Shown: one piece after another, positions 1-12,000 of the stretch | How the letters are laid out: each line of letters starts with the position of its first letter | Position numbering within the stretch: the stretch's first letter is position 1 | Assembly (NCBI GenBank): GCA_963971225.1 | Contig: OZ020267.1 | Span: 113,470,936 to 113,534,935 of the forward strand | Length of the DNA stretch: 64,000 nt | Direction: 5' to 3' | From: Melieria omissa | Lineage: Eukaryota > Arthropoda > Insecta > Diptera > Ulidiidae | Notes under the pieces: model-generated | The model's database searches: none | Told to the model about the DNA's origin: nothing | The model's input: only the letters and a program-made list of their open reading frames with translations | Position numbers and translations under genes: made by a program

Positions 1-260
1 AAATAGTGGCCGCGGAACGCGCTCGCAGCGAGTATTTATGGATCGGACTGGACTCGTACGCTGAACCGCGCGCTGCTTTGCTGCTTTCTTGAGAAATTTC
101 CGCCTACCTCGCGTCTGGTTTTCGGTTCTGGCTGGTGCTGCGATCGGGACTGGTGTGGAGCGTGGCGTGGCGTGGCGTGGAGCGCAGCGAGGCTGAGTGC
201 CGTGGCGTGGCGTGGAGTTGTCTTGTCTCGTTTCCACCGCTGCCATGCACCGCCACTTGT
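1..260. other. GC-rich stretch with CGTGG tandem motif
   Basis: This first stretch is clearly richer in GC and CpG than the AT-rich DNA that follows. It contains a run of the pentamer CGTGG at about 160-183 and again at about 200-215. Overlapping open frames on both strands here (proteins rich in R, H, P and S) are a by-product of the base composition and the repeat, not evidence of a gene. A TATA-like ATAAATA lies on the minus strand near 33-40, so a core promoter or 5' untranslated exon running off the left edge is possible, but nothing proves it. Confidence 0.35.
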
Positions 261-3200
261 GTAGCACAACTTGTTGTTGTTGTTATTGTTGTAGATGGTG
301 GTGTTGTTGTAATGTGTGGCTGGTAGACAAACGCATGTGTGTAATGATGAGGTTGACGACCTGGCATCTTTCTTCTTTCTTACTTTGCTGCTCCGGCTGG
401 CTCCCCGGTTATGGTTGATGTTGTTTTTGTTGTTATTGCTAAATATTTTCTTTACTTTCGTTGTGTTTTCATTGAGCAGAGCGCCGAAAAACTATTTCAA
501 ATTTAGTGTTTCTATGTGTATAAACACATCATTTATGTTGTTGTTGTTGTGCACCTTTGTGCACTTACAGCATCCCAACAAAAACAACAACAACTACCAC
601 AATAGAAGTTAACTGATAAATGGAGCAAGTACGCACACTTTTCGTAATTTTTGTTTCATCATTTCAAATTTGTCTATACGAGCAAAGTCAAAACTGTCTG
701 TCAGTTTGACAGTGTTGATTGTTTAGAAATTTAAGCTCATAAGCAATTCGTGTCTTTATGTGCAGGGCTGGCAGCATAACGAATCGAGTGTTTGTCGGCG
801 AGTAAAGCGCAGTCAGGTCGCGTGTGTTGTGTCTTTCGAAAATATAAAAGAGAAATCGATGAATCTATGAATCAAAAACAACCACAAATGGGAGAATACC
901 TTGAAGCCCTATTGATTGAAATGAGAAAGTGAAATTTCTAATATTATGAATCGGTCATTAAATAGTAAATTCTGAACTCTTGATTGATTGTTGGGATGTG
1001 GGCCGCATGCAACACATTAATGTCACTTTCGGTTGAAATAATGAAAAGTGGCAGCGCGGCAAAAGCGATAGTTTAATGGGTGAGCCGTTGGGCTTCTAGG
1101 CGAAGAATTGTGAGCTTAATTTGAAGTTCAACAATAAATAAAAAAAAATACAATTAAAAAAGATCACATTTCGATTGCTTCGAAGCAACCACAGATAGCA
1201 ATTAATTTTAATTAGATTTCATAATTCTGTAATTAGACGCTTTCATCATTTTCAAATACAAACAATTATTCACTCTCCTAAGAATTATAACGTAAAGTGT
1301 AAGAATTAACTAAAACATATTTTTATTAATTTAATATTTTTATTAAAAGATTTTCTTAATATTTTTAAAAAGGTTTAAATTATTCAATATATTTAATTAG
1401 TAAATAAAACAAAAATAGCTAAGAACAAACTTTGTGTATCTCCTTGCTGGGATTCGGTCGACCGTCCCTCTGACTTTTAGTCCATTGCACAAACTACCCG
1501 TCGCCTTAGTTCAAATTTAGTTATTGAACTATCTCAAACATGTACATATGTATGTCATTTAATGTTGTTGTACGCATAGTTATTATTGTGCTGGAGAAAA
1601 GCTCCAAAACTATTCAACGTCGACAAGTATTTTATGTCAATTTGCAACTTTCATTATTATTCTACGGCGGGTAATAAGCCATTTTGATTGTTGCTACTTT
1701 TAAGGCAACTAACTGTTGAAGGTGTGCAGAGCAAGAGCAGAATTTTAGCGCGCTTCGTGCCAGTGAATGCCGCAAATTGTTTGCCTTCAACGTGACTGCG
1801 CGTACGTGTGCCATGCTCAATAAATAACTGTCGTATGTGCGGGCGAAATCAAAAGCGCGTTCGATTTGTTGTACGTAAAGTGTAAAATGGTGTAGCGAAA
1901 AAATATAAAAATTAAATACTTGAAGTCTGGTATGTGGGTTACTATGAAAATTTATGAATTTCTTTACGTATTGGACAAACATTACGTGTAAACATTTGCA
2001 GACAAATGGGGTTTTCTAAAGAAAGCGAAAGAGTGGCCAGTCGTATGTATGCAAACAAATGATTCCGAAGAATAAGTAATAAACATTGAACCATTGTTAT
2101 TGTCTGCACCTTGCGCCAAAGAACCCATTAAATTTGAGCTGCTTTCCAGCGATTTTCATGCAATTCATTGTTAAAAAATTATTTAATTTATTTCTTCATT
2201 TTTCCTATTTTTGTTTTTCCCCATTTTTCTATTAGTTTTCAGCAGCCAAAACGTGTAACCAGCAAAAGGAAATGGAAGCCGCAAGCCGGCAACCAACTCC
2301 GCTGGCGCATCCATTTAAAATTTACGATTGTTACCGTTTTTGGAAACAATAAACGTCGCTTACAAGCGTACAGTAGGAAACGCAATAAAGAGCAGACCAA
2401 ACAAAATCCAAATAGATGAAGCAGACGCTGTCAGCAACAACAAATAATGGAACGGAAACTCGTTTGCCATGCGAGACCCCCAAAAGCCACCTACACCTAC
2501 AGAGCGCTTAAGAGTCAGTCATCACCATCACCAGCACCAATATCACCAGCACCAACATCAACATCAAGATCACCAGCAAAATCTACAATACAAAAAAAAC
2601 AACAACACCAGCATGAATGGCTCGTTTCTTTGGTCTGGTTTCCGCCGTGCACCAGTCGTACACAGTTGACAGCAGTTCTTTTTTTTTAGTATGTTTTGTT
2701 GTTATTGTTGTTTTTTTTGTTGTTTCGTGGGTGAAGTATTATTGCTCGAGAGTCGTTCGTATCGGAGGTTCTGATGTTGTGTAAACAAACAATATTTGTA
2801 TTTGGCATTTTCGGTTGTGTACATTTTCACTTAAAGTCGCCCAACTGACGCGACCACGTACCATTCTGTATCAGTGTCAAAGTTGTTTGTGCATTTCTTC
2901 CACTTTTTCTTTATTTCGTTGATTCGATTCATTCAGTCGGTTCGCATTTTCTGCCAATACTCAATACCACAACCTGGCTCAATTAATTTCGGAGCGCGCT
3001 TGTGCAGCATTTTTTTTTTTTGGTTCTTAGTCGCATTTAACTGTTTCGAGTGTCATACTGGCAGCTTTCAATAATTGGCTGCTTTATTCTTTATTGCTCT
3101 TATTAGTTATTAACCCACATTTCTGCGGGGTACACAACGTATTGGGTCTGTGGCGATTTGGGTTAACAATGTTATTGACTGGTCAAAATAATATATTTGC

Positions 3201-3299
3201 TTTGGTTACTTTAATGGCTGTCTTTGGTGACATGAATTGAGTGATGAATTGGCAATGATGAGTTGAAGATTGTTGGAGATATTATATTTTGGTGGCATC
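261..3299. other. AT-rich noncoding DNA, no gene recognised
   Basis: The stretch holds TTG/CAA runs (about 268-315, 536-552 and 2696-2722), poly-T tracts, and an ACC/ATC-rich patch at 2520-2580 that makes a spurious S/P-rich frame. Frames of 60-106 codons are present but show no recognisable domain. The one possible repeat is a tRNA-like segment at about 1440-1508, listed separately. Confidence 0.6.
1440..1508 (-). repeat. tRNA-like segment, possible SINE head
   Basis: On the minus strand this reads GGCGACGGGTAGTTTGTGC followed by a CAATGG block and, about 40 bases on, GACCGAATCCCAGC. The spacing resembles the A and B boxes of a tRNA-derived RNA polymerase III promoter. No clean cloverleaf or target-site duplication is visible, so a decayed SINE head is more likely than a functional tRNA gene. 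Confidence 0.25.
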
Positions 3300-4560
3300 G
3301 CTGTGGAATGGGACAGCATTTATGTTTGACAAAATAATTACAAGGTCAGGAAGAAATATAAAAACGAGAGAAAAGGTTGAGTCAAGGGTCAGGAAAAAGT
3401 GAGATTGAAGGGATAGAAAGATCAGTGGCTTCCAAAAGATTAAGGGGGGCACTCCATGAAATGGAGTGAACTCTGAAAACTTTCGGAGGCACAGTTCTTT
3501 TCATCGACGCGCACTCAGCCACACCAGGTGTTCCGAATAACTTTGGAACGCGTTTCCTCATAAACACGTTTTTGTAGTCCGTCCACATGATAAAAAAAAA
3601 CTACTGAACCGATCTACACGAATATATACTCGTTTTGTAGGATATTGAACAGAGAAGTGCATGAACCTCTGAAATCTATTAAAAAAAAATTGTTTACTGT
3701 TTTTTTAATAAAGAAAAGTAAGAAAAAACGAACTTTTTTGTAGTTTATATGGCTTTGTTGCTAAATTTTGAAAATTTTTATAGTTTTTGAGGTTCACGCA
3801 CTTGCGACAAGCCTGCTGATTTAAACTTCGGACGGCATCGTGTGGACGGGAAGACGCCTTTTTTTAAACAAAGCCTCGGAAGATGTTCCATTTTTAATTT
3901 TTTTTTATGTATAACTTTTTTTTTTTGAACTTTTAACTAATACCTACAGATGTTCCAAACGGATTGTTCCTGTCTCTTTCTTTTTTTGTACAGTAAAATA
4001 AAGAAAATTTGTCATTTTTTGAGCGTTTCATGGAGTGCCCCCCTTAAGAAGGCATATAGTCCATTTGTCCCACGAAGTGATGCAGATGAAGAAGAATTGT
4101 AGATTAGCCGCTTTAAGCTTTAGAAGAAGATAAGACACCTCAGCAAGGTCCATAAAGAATGAAAAGAAAGAATTGCAGACCACTGGTTGAAAAAGTTTAA
4201 GAGGGGAACAGAAGTTACCTAAAAAAGATTAAGACAGAGTGGGCAAAGAGTGAAGATAAGTCGCCCAAAAAGGAGACAAACTGTAGGATTAAAGATCAGT
4301 CATTTGAACAACTCCATAGGGTTCAAAGAAGTGTTAGAAGTGGATGTTAGATCGTCGTTTAAAAATCAAAGAGATCAGTGGGAAAGAAGAAGTAGAGCAC
4401 AGTGGTCTGAAGAAAGTAAAAAAACACAAACAAATAACATTAAAGATCAGACGTTTCAAAAAACATTGGAAAAAATAAGTTGAGATCAGTCAACTCAGGA
4501 AGAACTTCGAGAGACTGGGGGAAAAAAAATCAGTAGATAAAAAGAAAGCGGATATCAGTT
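3300..4560. repeat. Purine-rich block with recurring GATCAGT
   Basis: Outside the TTAA element at 3444-4043, this block is strongly purine-biased on the plus strand. It repeats the heptamer GATCAGT or GATCAG, usually after A-rich sequence, at about 3419, 4294, 4374, 4446 and 4485, with looser copies at about 4530 and 4553. It looks like a decayed tandem array or cryptic simple repeat. The 77-codon frame at 4250-4483 is lysine- and arginine-rich because of this bias and is not taken as a gene. Confidence 0.4.
3444..4043. mobile_element. TTAA-flanked nonautonomous DNA element (piggyBac-type target site)
   Basis: The 600-bp segment begins GGGGGGCACTCCATGAAA and ends with its exact reverse complement, an 18-bp perfect terminal inverted repeat. 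TTAA lies directly outside on both sides (3440-3443 and 4044-4047), the target duplication typical of piggyBac-type transposases. The left end also contains CACTCCAT-GAA-ATGGAGTG, a small hairpin overlapping the inverted repeat. The interior is T-rich with no transposase frame, so the element would depend on an enzyme from elsewhere. It interrupts the purine-rich GATCAGT block. Boundaries are secure; the superfamily rests on the TTAA target alone. Confidence 0.8.
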
Positions 4561-5400
4561 GCCTGTTTAGACAGTTGAAGGTAGTCAAAAAAGGAGATCA
4601 TGTCTCCTTTGAAAGCATTTGGGAGCTTAATCATCTCTGAGATTGAGTCTAACTGGAGTAGATGCACCTGGAAAGACTTATAAAACGGTCTTATTCTGGT
4701 AATGACATGGAAAATTAAATATGTAAGTTGGGCTTTCAAAGCAACCTTTTTAAACATAATTTATCTCAAAGCTACAATCACCAAGATCAACCCTAATCAT
4801 CCACTAAAGGGTGGGGGAAGGGCTTCAAAATTAGTACGAATTTCATTGCATCATTGCATGCAACTACAAGTTCTCTCACGACGTACTAGAACTTTCACGA
4901 AAACTAATGCCAAAGCATTGCCTTAATTATTGCCAATTGTACTGTGTGCCGCTTCGTAAGCGATTCAGACACGCGCACCGAGACCGTCAGACGAACGCAC
5001 TGACAGCCGCTGTGAGCAGAGCAATAGCGACATAATTTAAAAAGGCGGTTCAGTTGGCGCATTTGCGTTCGTTGTCGGCCGCTTCACTTTAACCTTCTTA
5101 ATTGAATTAATTTGCTGTCGGCAGAAAATATTTGAAAAACTGAAAGTTGAAATCACAATGGATTTATTATGCGCATGAACTTGTCCATTAACATTTATGA
5201 ATATCAAAACTTTGTTTTTGTAATTTAATAATAAATTGAGAATAGTTTTTATGGGCGTATTTATTTAATTAATAATGATTATTGTAATTCTTTGCTATTG
5301 AATGGTTTAGAAAAATCTTGCTAATTACAATAAGCGGAATATAATTGCATTGTAGACTGCGTCAAGGAGACCAAAGCGTAAGGGAACGCTGGAAGCAAGG
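4561..5400. other. Noncoding stretch, nothing recognised
   Basis: Mixed-composition DNA with a slightly GC-richer patch at 4940-5080. The frames at 4530-4757 (minus) and 4702-4926 (plus) overlap each other and contain no known motif. Confidence 0.5.
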
Positions 5401-5475
5401 TTTTTGAAGCATCAATTCAATTGTTGGAATACGCGATACCCTTCAAAAGATAAACAAAAGTGTAGCGGATGGCAT

Positions 5476-5598
5476 GCAAGGGAAAAACGAATTTTAGAAG
5501 ATTCAGGCGCAAGTGGAACTTTGGAACATCTTCTATGCTACTTTACCCCGATCTCAGACGATCTTCGAGGCTATTCTGAAAGTTCTTTCGAACAATGA
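5476..5598 (+). pseudogene. Possible relic of non-LTR retrotransposon ORF2 C-terminus
   Basis: A plus-strand frame contains SGASGTLEHLLCYF. The block GTLEHLLC is identical to eight residues of the terminal cysteine/histidine motif in the retrotransposon at 44343-44741 (CTRCGEDSAKGTLEHLLC), but uses different codons, which points to protein-level descent and not recent duplication. The leading Cys-X2-Cys pair is not preserved, and no 3' tail or element boundary can be seen. A badly decayed fragment is the best explanation, with chance as the alternative. Confidence 0.35.
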
Positions 5599-5599
5599 A

Positions 5600-7280
5600 A
5601 ACAACAAAAAGCACCAAGTAAACGTAGCTCTTGCGTTAGCTGTTCATTTTTTGTGACTTTTTATACCACATTCACGGAATTTCTAAGCCTTGAAGCTCTG
5701 TTTGTAGCTCAAACTCCTTAGAAGCTGAGCACCTATAGGACGAATTCGTGTCAATAGGAAGCTTCAGGACCATGAAGCCTAGAATTGTGACCAGTACTAT
5801 GAAAGTGTTTTCACTTAATCAACCAACCAGCTAACCTCATATACTACAACACATTCTAGCCATTATAAACTCTGTGCGCGTTAGCAAACACAATTGACTG
5901 AAGTTCTCCATTGCGGCGTATTTTGCGCAAAACAATGAAAATTACCCATACAACCCGTGAGGCTGGAAGTGAAATGAAATGTGTATTGTAATGAGAACCC
6001 CTTGTTCTGGACGCCGCCAGCATTGTGCGCCCGTGGCAGTGCCAGCGGTATTAGCTAACACATATTTACACGGACACATGCCGACATACATACCGACAAA
6101 CACCAGCCAGCCGGTACAGCTGCAGTGTGTGGCTGGCAAGTGAGACTTAATTATGGCAAAAAGGGAAGGAGACAAGTTTACCTTGCAACTCATTTGTGTT
6201 TGCTTACGACAACACAATCTTTGACTTGTTTTTTTTTGCTAGTTTTTTGCGCTTTTTTTCCAAGACATGTTGACGTTTTTTCTTCTATCTAAAGAATGCT
6301 TTGAAAGCACAAGCCATTGCTGGCCGCACGCTGCATGCTACAATAAAAACTACAGATGGCGGAGGGGCAAAAAGCAGCCACAACAAAAAGGCCAAAACAC
6401 GTAATAAAGCTGGTTATAAATGAAAATCTTTTGTCACTATAACCTTCTGGTGTTGCTGCTGTTTGTTTTGTTGTTCTTGCAATTGTTGTTGTTGTTGTTG
6501 TAGTGTACTTGTTCTTTTCACATTCCAAAGGTGCTGTTTGGTATGCACGTACATGAAAATGTTTAAGGTGGCGAAGACAACAAAGTAGATGCAATCGCAA
6601 ATTTACGGTTCTTACACACTGATGAGCACACAAGCTTTTATGCGCTGACAAGTCTTGCTGTGTTTAGTCTCAAATTATGCAGATTTTTTGTTTTTTTTAA
6701 TAATAAACATTTAAATTTGTTAAACCACAAATCACACAGAATCGTTGACTGTGGGCCTCATGCATAATTACCCGGCATACATATTTAAATCTGCTATGCT
6801 ATGTTGTGTATGGTATTTTGTGTTTGTCACTGTCAAAATCCACCCAATTTGCTTTCGGTTTGGCACTAAGCTTGCGTTCAGTGGGGTTTCTTAAGGGCAT
6901 CTCTTAGCAATCTCTCTAAACAAGTTAAACGCTGCGCATTTAACATCGATGGATCTGTTGAACATTTGTATTGATTGACATTTACAGCAGACAGTAACAA
7001 AACTTCAAGACACAAATACAACAAGACAAGACAATTAACTTGCTAATTAACAAGCGCTCAAGTCACCGTTCGTGTTTGCTTTTAAGGCCAAGCTGAGAAA
7101 TTTGAATGGCAACATTTTTCGAAACGAGGAAATAATAGATTTTCGCAATTTACAGAAGCAGTGGAGTGTTGCAACGGTGGCGGAAAGTTAACGTTAACTC
7201 AACACTGAAAAATCATCTGTAGTCGAAAAATAGCACTTATGGCCTTGAAAACGTTATCCCTTTCAGATCTGAGTCTTAGC
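5600..7280. other. Noncoding stretch with TTG/CAA runs
   Basis: No recognisable gene. The minus-strand frame at 6289-6651 (120 codons) includes a Thr run encoded by a TTG/CAA repeat at about 6483-6500 and has no domain I know. Short T runs occur near 6229 and 6685. Confidence 0.5.
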
Positions 7281-7286
7281 TACTAA

Positions 7287-7811
7287 ACCCTTTTGCTATT
7301 TTGTTGCCATATCGCAACATGCTACTTTATGGACGTCTGCATCCTCTATGGTTGCAAAAATAGATTTTTTTTGTTGGTCTTTAGAATAGCTTGAAGTTTT
7401 AGGAAAAATACGAAATTAATAAACTGAGTATTAAAGTTTAAAGAAGAGAAGTATACACGTTTTTTTAATAGTATATCTTGACATAGTAGAGGAAGAAAAA
7501 GCAGAAAAAATTAAAAATTTTTTTGATTTGACGTTTTTTTTTCAATTTAGATACATTTATTTTTTAATAATTTTGGCTGAAATAAATGAAAAAATATTCA
7601 AATTTTCATTATGCGTACACAATTTAATGTTTAAGTAATTATTACAGCCACAACGATGTGGTTGCTCTTATAGAAAAACACTCTGAAATACAGGGTCCGA
7701 GTATAAAAATTTCAAATTTTTTATGGAATGTTGGTTATATAACCACATAGGAATTTAAGACGTAAAATTTGAAATGTTAACTTTCCCCAGTAAAAACCTG
7801 TAGCGAAAGGG
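7287..7811. mobile_element. Possible decayed TTAA element with CCCTTT-type ends
   Basis: The right end reads CCTGTAGCGAAAGGG followed by TTAA (7812-7815); its reverse complement starts CCCTTTCGCTACAGG. About 525 bp upstream the sequence CTAAACCCTTTTGCTATTTTG matches this end imperfectly (ACCCTTT and GCTA shared). This would be a piggyBac-type nonautonomous element of a family different from the one at 3444-4043. The left junction is degenerate and the interior is AT-rich with no frame, so the call is tentative. Confidence 0.4.
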
Positions 7812-7815
7812 TTAA

Positions 7816-8321
7816 GACATACATATTTCAATGTTTGGCTTGAGATATGCTTCACTAACGTATCACTTCAAGATAAAACACATTTTATAGTCTGAATCAA
7901 ATATCTGATTCGGTGTTTCAATCCCAGTCAAAACCCACTTAGGACGGTTATGCGCGAAGTTCTATAATATAAATATGAACGTCGAGCAAGAGTTAAGGCT
8001 ACTTAAAAATGGACATAAGAAGAAGAAGAAGGTGGGAAGATTAGGAAAAAGACTCTTAACACCCAGAATTTAAGGATTGGGAGATTTGAGATCAAGTAGC
8101 ATACGTAGTGTGCTTAGAGAATCCCAGTCAAAACCTATTTGCATGAGCTTTTTATGTGAACTCTGATCAAAAATTATTGTTTCGTCAGAGAAAACATTGA
8201 AGATAGGGCGGTTAAAATAGTATTTTGAGTTAGTGTCTTCTGGAAACGTTTCTCCTTAATGCCGACTCTTTCTACGCTGACTATAGGGTTTAAGAAATTG
8301 AAATTTAACATTTATTGAAAA
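7816..8321. other. Noncoding stretch, nothing recognised
   Basis: A phrase AATCCCAGTCAAAACC occurs near 7920 and again near 8123, perhaps from a small duplication. No gene is supported. Confidence 0.4.
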
Positions 8322-8655
8322 ACGCTTGGAGGCGTCAACAGATGCCGCAGTTGCCACAATGAAGAGGAGGAGGAATCTATCAGCCATCTTCTTTGCAACT
8401 GTCCGGCTCTATCTAGACGAAGATTGAAAACCATAGGATCTCCTTTCTTCGACAACTTGAATGACCTCGGTTCAGCTAGCATCAAAGACTTGCTGGAGTT
8501 CATCCACTCTTCGAAATGGCTTGAATAGGCTTCTCGACTTGCATTAAGACAGACCTTTCAACTTGTGGTATCATAACGGGCCCATTCCGTGGCCTACGTG
8601 TGTCTCTCGGCAAGTCCCAGGCCAAGACAGCCACTTTAACCTAACCTAACCTTGG
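8322..8655 (+). mobile_element. 3' end of a non-LTR retrotransposon
   Basis: In one plus-strand frame, 8322-8528 encodes a C-terminal tail containing CRSCHNEEEEESISHLLC and then NCPALSRRR, ending SSKWLE-stop at 8526-8528. The C-X2-C-X10-H-X2-C pattern has the same spacing as the motif in the element at 44343-44741 and is typical of the C-terminus of non-LTR ORF2 proteins downstream of RNase H. The stop is followed by about 125 bp of 3' untranslated sequence ending in repeated TAACC units (about 8636-8652), a tail type used by several insect non-LTR elements in place of poly(A). Reverse transcriptase and everything upstream are missing, as expected for 5' truncation. Confidence 0.75.
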
Positions 8656-8918
8656 AAGTGTTAGTCTTCAAACAATCGGGAAATTAAGAGTCAAAGAGTG
8701 GTTGGAGTTCCTCTGCTGAACTGGAGGAAGACCTTCTTGTAGTCAGGAGGCTGAATTACAAGAACATTGTAATATTTTTCAAGTACCAACAAAAACTTCG
8801 TCTGACGGGGAAACTCCGTCTTAAAGAATTGTTAGAGGGACATTCGAATTTCTAAAAAGTTATTGTTAATTTGTATAAGCGGAAGTTGTTTTTTAGGGGA
8901 AGCTGTAACATCCTAAAA
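8656..8918. other. Noncoding spacer
   Basis: Spacer between the retrotransposon tail and the MITE fragment; no gene or repeat recognised. Confidence 0.4.
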
Positions 8919-9017
8919 CGAGTTTTTGAACAAAAATGTTAACCTTGATATAGTGAACAACCTCAATACAGTGAACAGGCCTTGCAATAATTAGTTCACT
9001 ATATCCAGACACCACTG
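8919..9017 (+). mobile_element. Truncated copy of a pogo/Tigger-like MITE (copy A)
   Basis: The segment from AGTTTTTGAACAAAAATG to ACCACTG matches the right half of the complete copy at 59828-60048 almost base for base, including GATATAGTGAACAACC and GGCCTTGCAATAATTAG. It ends ATATCCAGACACCACTG directly before TA (9018-9019). The left half is absent, so only one terminal inverted repeat remains. The orientation is the same as in the copy at 59.8 kb. Confidence 0.75.
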
Positions 9018-9019
9018 TA

Positions 9020-12000
9020 CAACTATTTTAAAATTAAGAATGAGATAGATGGTGAAGCTTCTCATCTAACAGCAACTTTATGGAAGTGGATTTGAACATC
9101 TTTATTGTGAATTAATACAGATATATCTCCGCTCTGTCCAAAACCCTTTTGAGTTAATGACAACGTTCGAATGGTCAATTTGTCATCAACTCTTTCACAT
9201 CAGAATAATGCAAATTAGGATTGAATTTCGCTGAAAAAACTCTAGATTGTTCTATAGTCAATCGAGTACCGGAACTCTAACCCAAAAACTCCGCAGTTCT
9301 GTTGTAAAGCCAATGCAAATGCAACGCACAAAAGCCCAAAGCAGATACAAAGTAAACAAAAGTGGAAAGAAACGAAACTCTCGCTTTTCAGTTGGGCAGC
9401 TTTTGGAACTAAAATCGGTTTGATTAAAATAACAAAAGACAGAATTTTGTGGAGTGGGATAATTTATGCACTGTTAGCAGAACACCAAACTGTTTCGGTT
9501 TATACGATATATTTTCCCGGTCAGAAGTTGGCCGGCTGTTTGAAGGGAGATGGAGGGCGAGCGAGCATTGCACTGCGGAAGCCATCAAACGAAAATGCCG
9601 GCGCGTAGTGCTCTGCCAGTTTATGCGCTTAGGTGCATACTTACAAACATGTGTTTGTCTATATGTGTGTGTATGAGATTTCTATTTTTACATATGTACA
9701 AGCGGTAACTTCTTCGATTATATGTATATACATATAAAAGTATAGTACGACATACCCGATTGCATTCCAATGCAGCGGCGCTGTGCTCCTCGCGCTGCCG
9801 AAAGCAATGGCTGCATTTGCTCTTGTTGAAGATATTTGGTGAAAATTTACGACAGTCCGAAGTGCGTGTTGTAGACATTTTCGCTGACAATGCTGCACGG
9901 AGCGCTGGCGGTGCGGTTGGACGGGCCGGCTGTTTGTTTGCCTGACTGCAGTTGCTGCTGGTTTTATTGTTGTTTTCGTGTTAGCGACTGCTGCTGCTGT
10001 ATTCGTTACTGTTGTTGTTGTGGTTGACTACAAAACTTTTCCACAAAGTCTACGCTGTGACATAGATACTACAAAAACACTATGCATTGTGTGGAGGCAT
10101 CTTGGCTGAAACGTTGACAATTTCGTTGAAAAATGTTGAAGCTTTTCGAAAATTTCTTGCTTTCTTATTATTATTTTTTTGCTTGCTTGTTAGGAAGTTA
10201 TGGGATAAATATTTGTTTTAATTGTTGTTGAGTTTGTAGTCGCCGCTGTTGTTGTATATTTGTTTTTTGTTTTTGTTTTATGCGCCTCAAATCAGCGGGG
10301 ACGTTTTATGATGATTGTGGTGTGGTTGGTGGTTGATGGTTGGTTAGCAGACAAATTTATGGAATGGTATTCAAATTTTTAGGTTATGTTTTTCTTCTTT
10401 TTAATTATGGAATTTTCAGAATTTTCGTATTAGCTGGAAGCTAATTCCATTTCGATGCTCAAACATTGGGTCGATTATTGCCATTTTGTAAGACGTTGCA
10501 CTGAATGGTAAAGGAGGAGAATTAGAGAGAAGACTCGATAATTTTTGACAACTGTTTTAGGCATTTTCGAAAGCTGTTTTCGACACTTTTGACAGCTGTG
10601 ACATTCAACAATGGTGCTGGAATATTTTTATGTTTGGAATGGATTGCAGACAGTTGGTGAAGAGCGCGTTGGGGATGGGCCGGTGTGTAGGAGTGTGGGG
10701 GACGGGGGACTGCTAGACGGTTGAGCGCCACTTGATGTTTTTCTTAATTGTAATAATTTCTTATTTTGAGATTTATCGAAATTTTGAATTTTTATTTTTA
10801 GTGTGAATGTTTGATTTGTTATTAGGGTCGTTATTTTATAATTAGAATTATTATTCTTTTTTTGCTTTAGCTTAACTGAAACATTTATTTAAAAAAAGGG
10901 GTTTTTATTTTCCTATAGTTTTATATTTGTTGATATTTTTTATATTTAATTAGATTTTATTACCCAAAAATTAAATTGTAAATTTTTGTTGTGATTAATT
11001 ATTTGCGTGTATTACTATCTTTACTATTTATTGAACATTTATATTTGATTTATATGTAAAAATAAATATTTCAAACAAAGAACTTGAATCTTAAAATTGA
11101 CAGCATTGGCTGTTTCAATTTTTTTCCTCGAATAAATGTTTTTTTGTCATATTTTAAATCAACAGCTGCTGATTTCTTAAACATTTTCAATGACAAAAGA
11201 CCTTCATTGCAAATATTTATAGGCACAGGCTAGCGATTAGCTTAAATATATACAAAGGCTTTAAAGGCTTTTGACACAAACAATTAGTTGTCAAATTGTA
11301 TAATTATTTAAAAAAAATATGAACATTTTTCAATATTAACATTGGCGCCAAATTGATTGAGAGCCCATTTGACTAACAAATTTACCACAAAGTATAAGTT
11401 ATAAAAAAACTATCAAATATGACAAGTTGACTTAAGAATTTGAAAAAACAACAAACATTTATTTATAACTTTGTTCACACGTTTGAGTCACTTTGAGTGG
11501 CTTAACCCGCACACAACTGACGCGTTTTATCAATGCCTTTTCCACGGCAAACCGAAAAACTCATCGCTCGTCGTGTGTTGGTGTGTTTGTTTAGTTGGCA
11601 CTGCACTTGGAAAAAGCAGACAAGCTCAAAGCAAAGTTATTGAGCTAATAAAAAGTAGATAAAATTTTACTCAAAAGCGAGAGATACGGCAAAGTAGCAA
11701 CATTAGAAGCTTCTCCTACTCTATTTTAGTAGAATTCATACTTTTCCCCCCATATTTTAATTTTTAATAATTTATCAAGACAGCAACAGGTTGAACAGTG
11801 AAGCTTTGAGCGTTAACCCTTCAATTTTTTCATTTTTTCGTTTGCTGCTTTTTTACTATTTTGCTGACGTGCTCGCGCTCTCGCTAACATTGGCTGTCAT
11901 TGCTGAAACGCCAACAACAAGACGAACAACAACAACACCAAAGCTAACAATTGCAATTGGACCGCCACTCAGGCATAGTTTTGATCATATTTGAATATTA

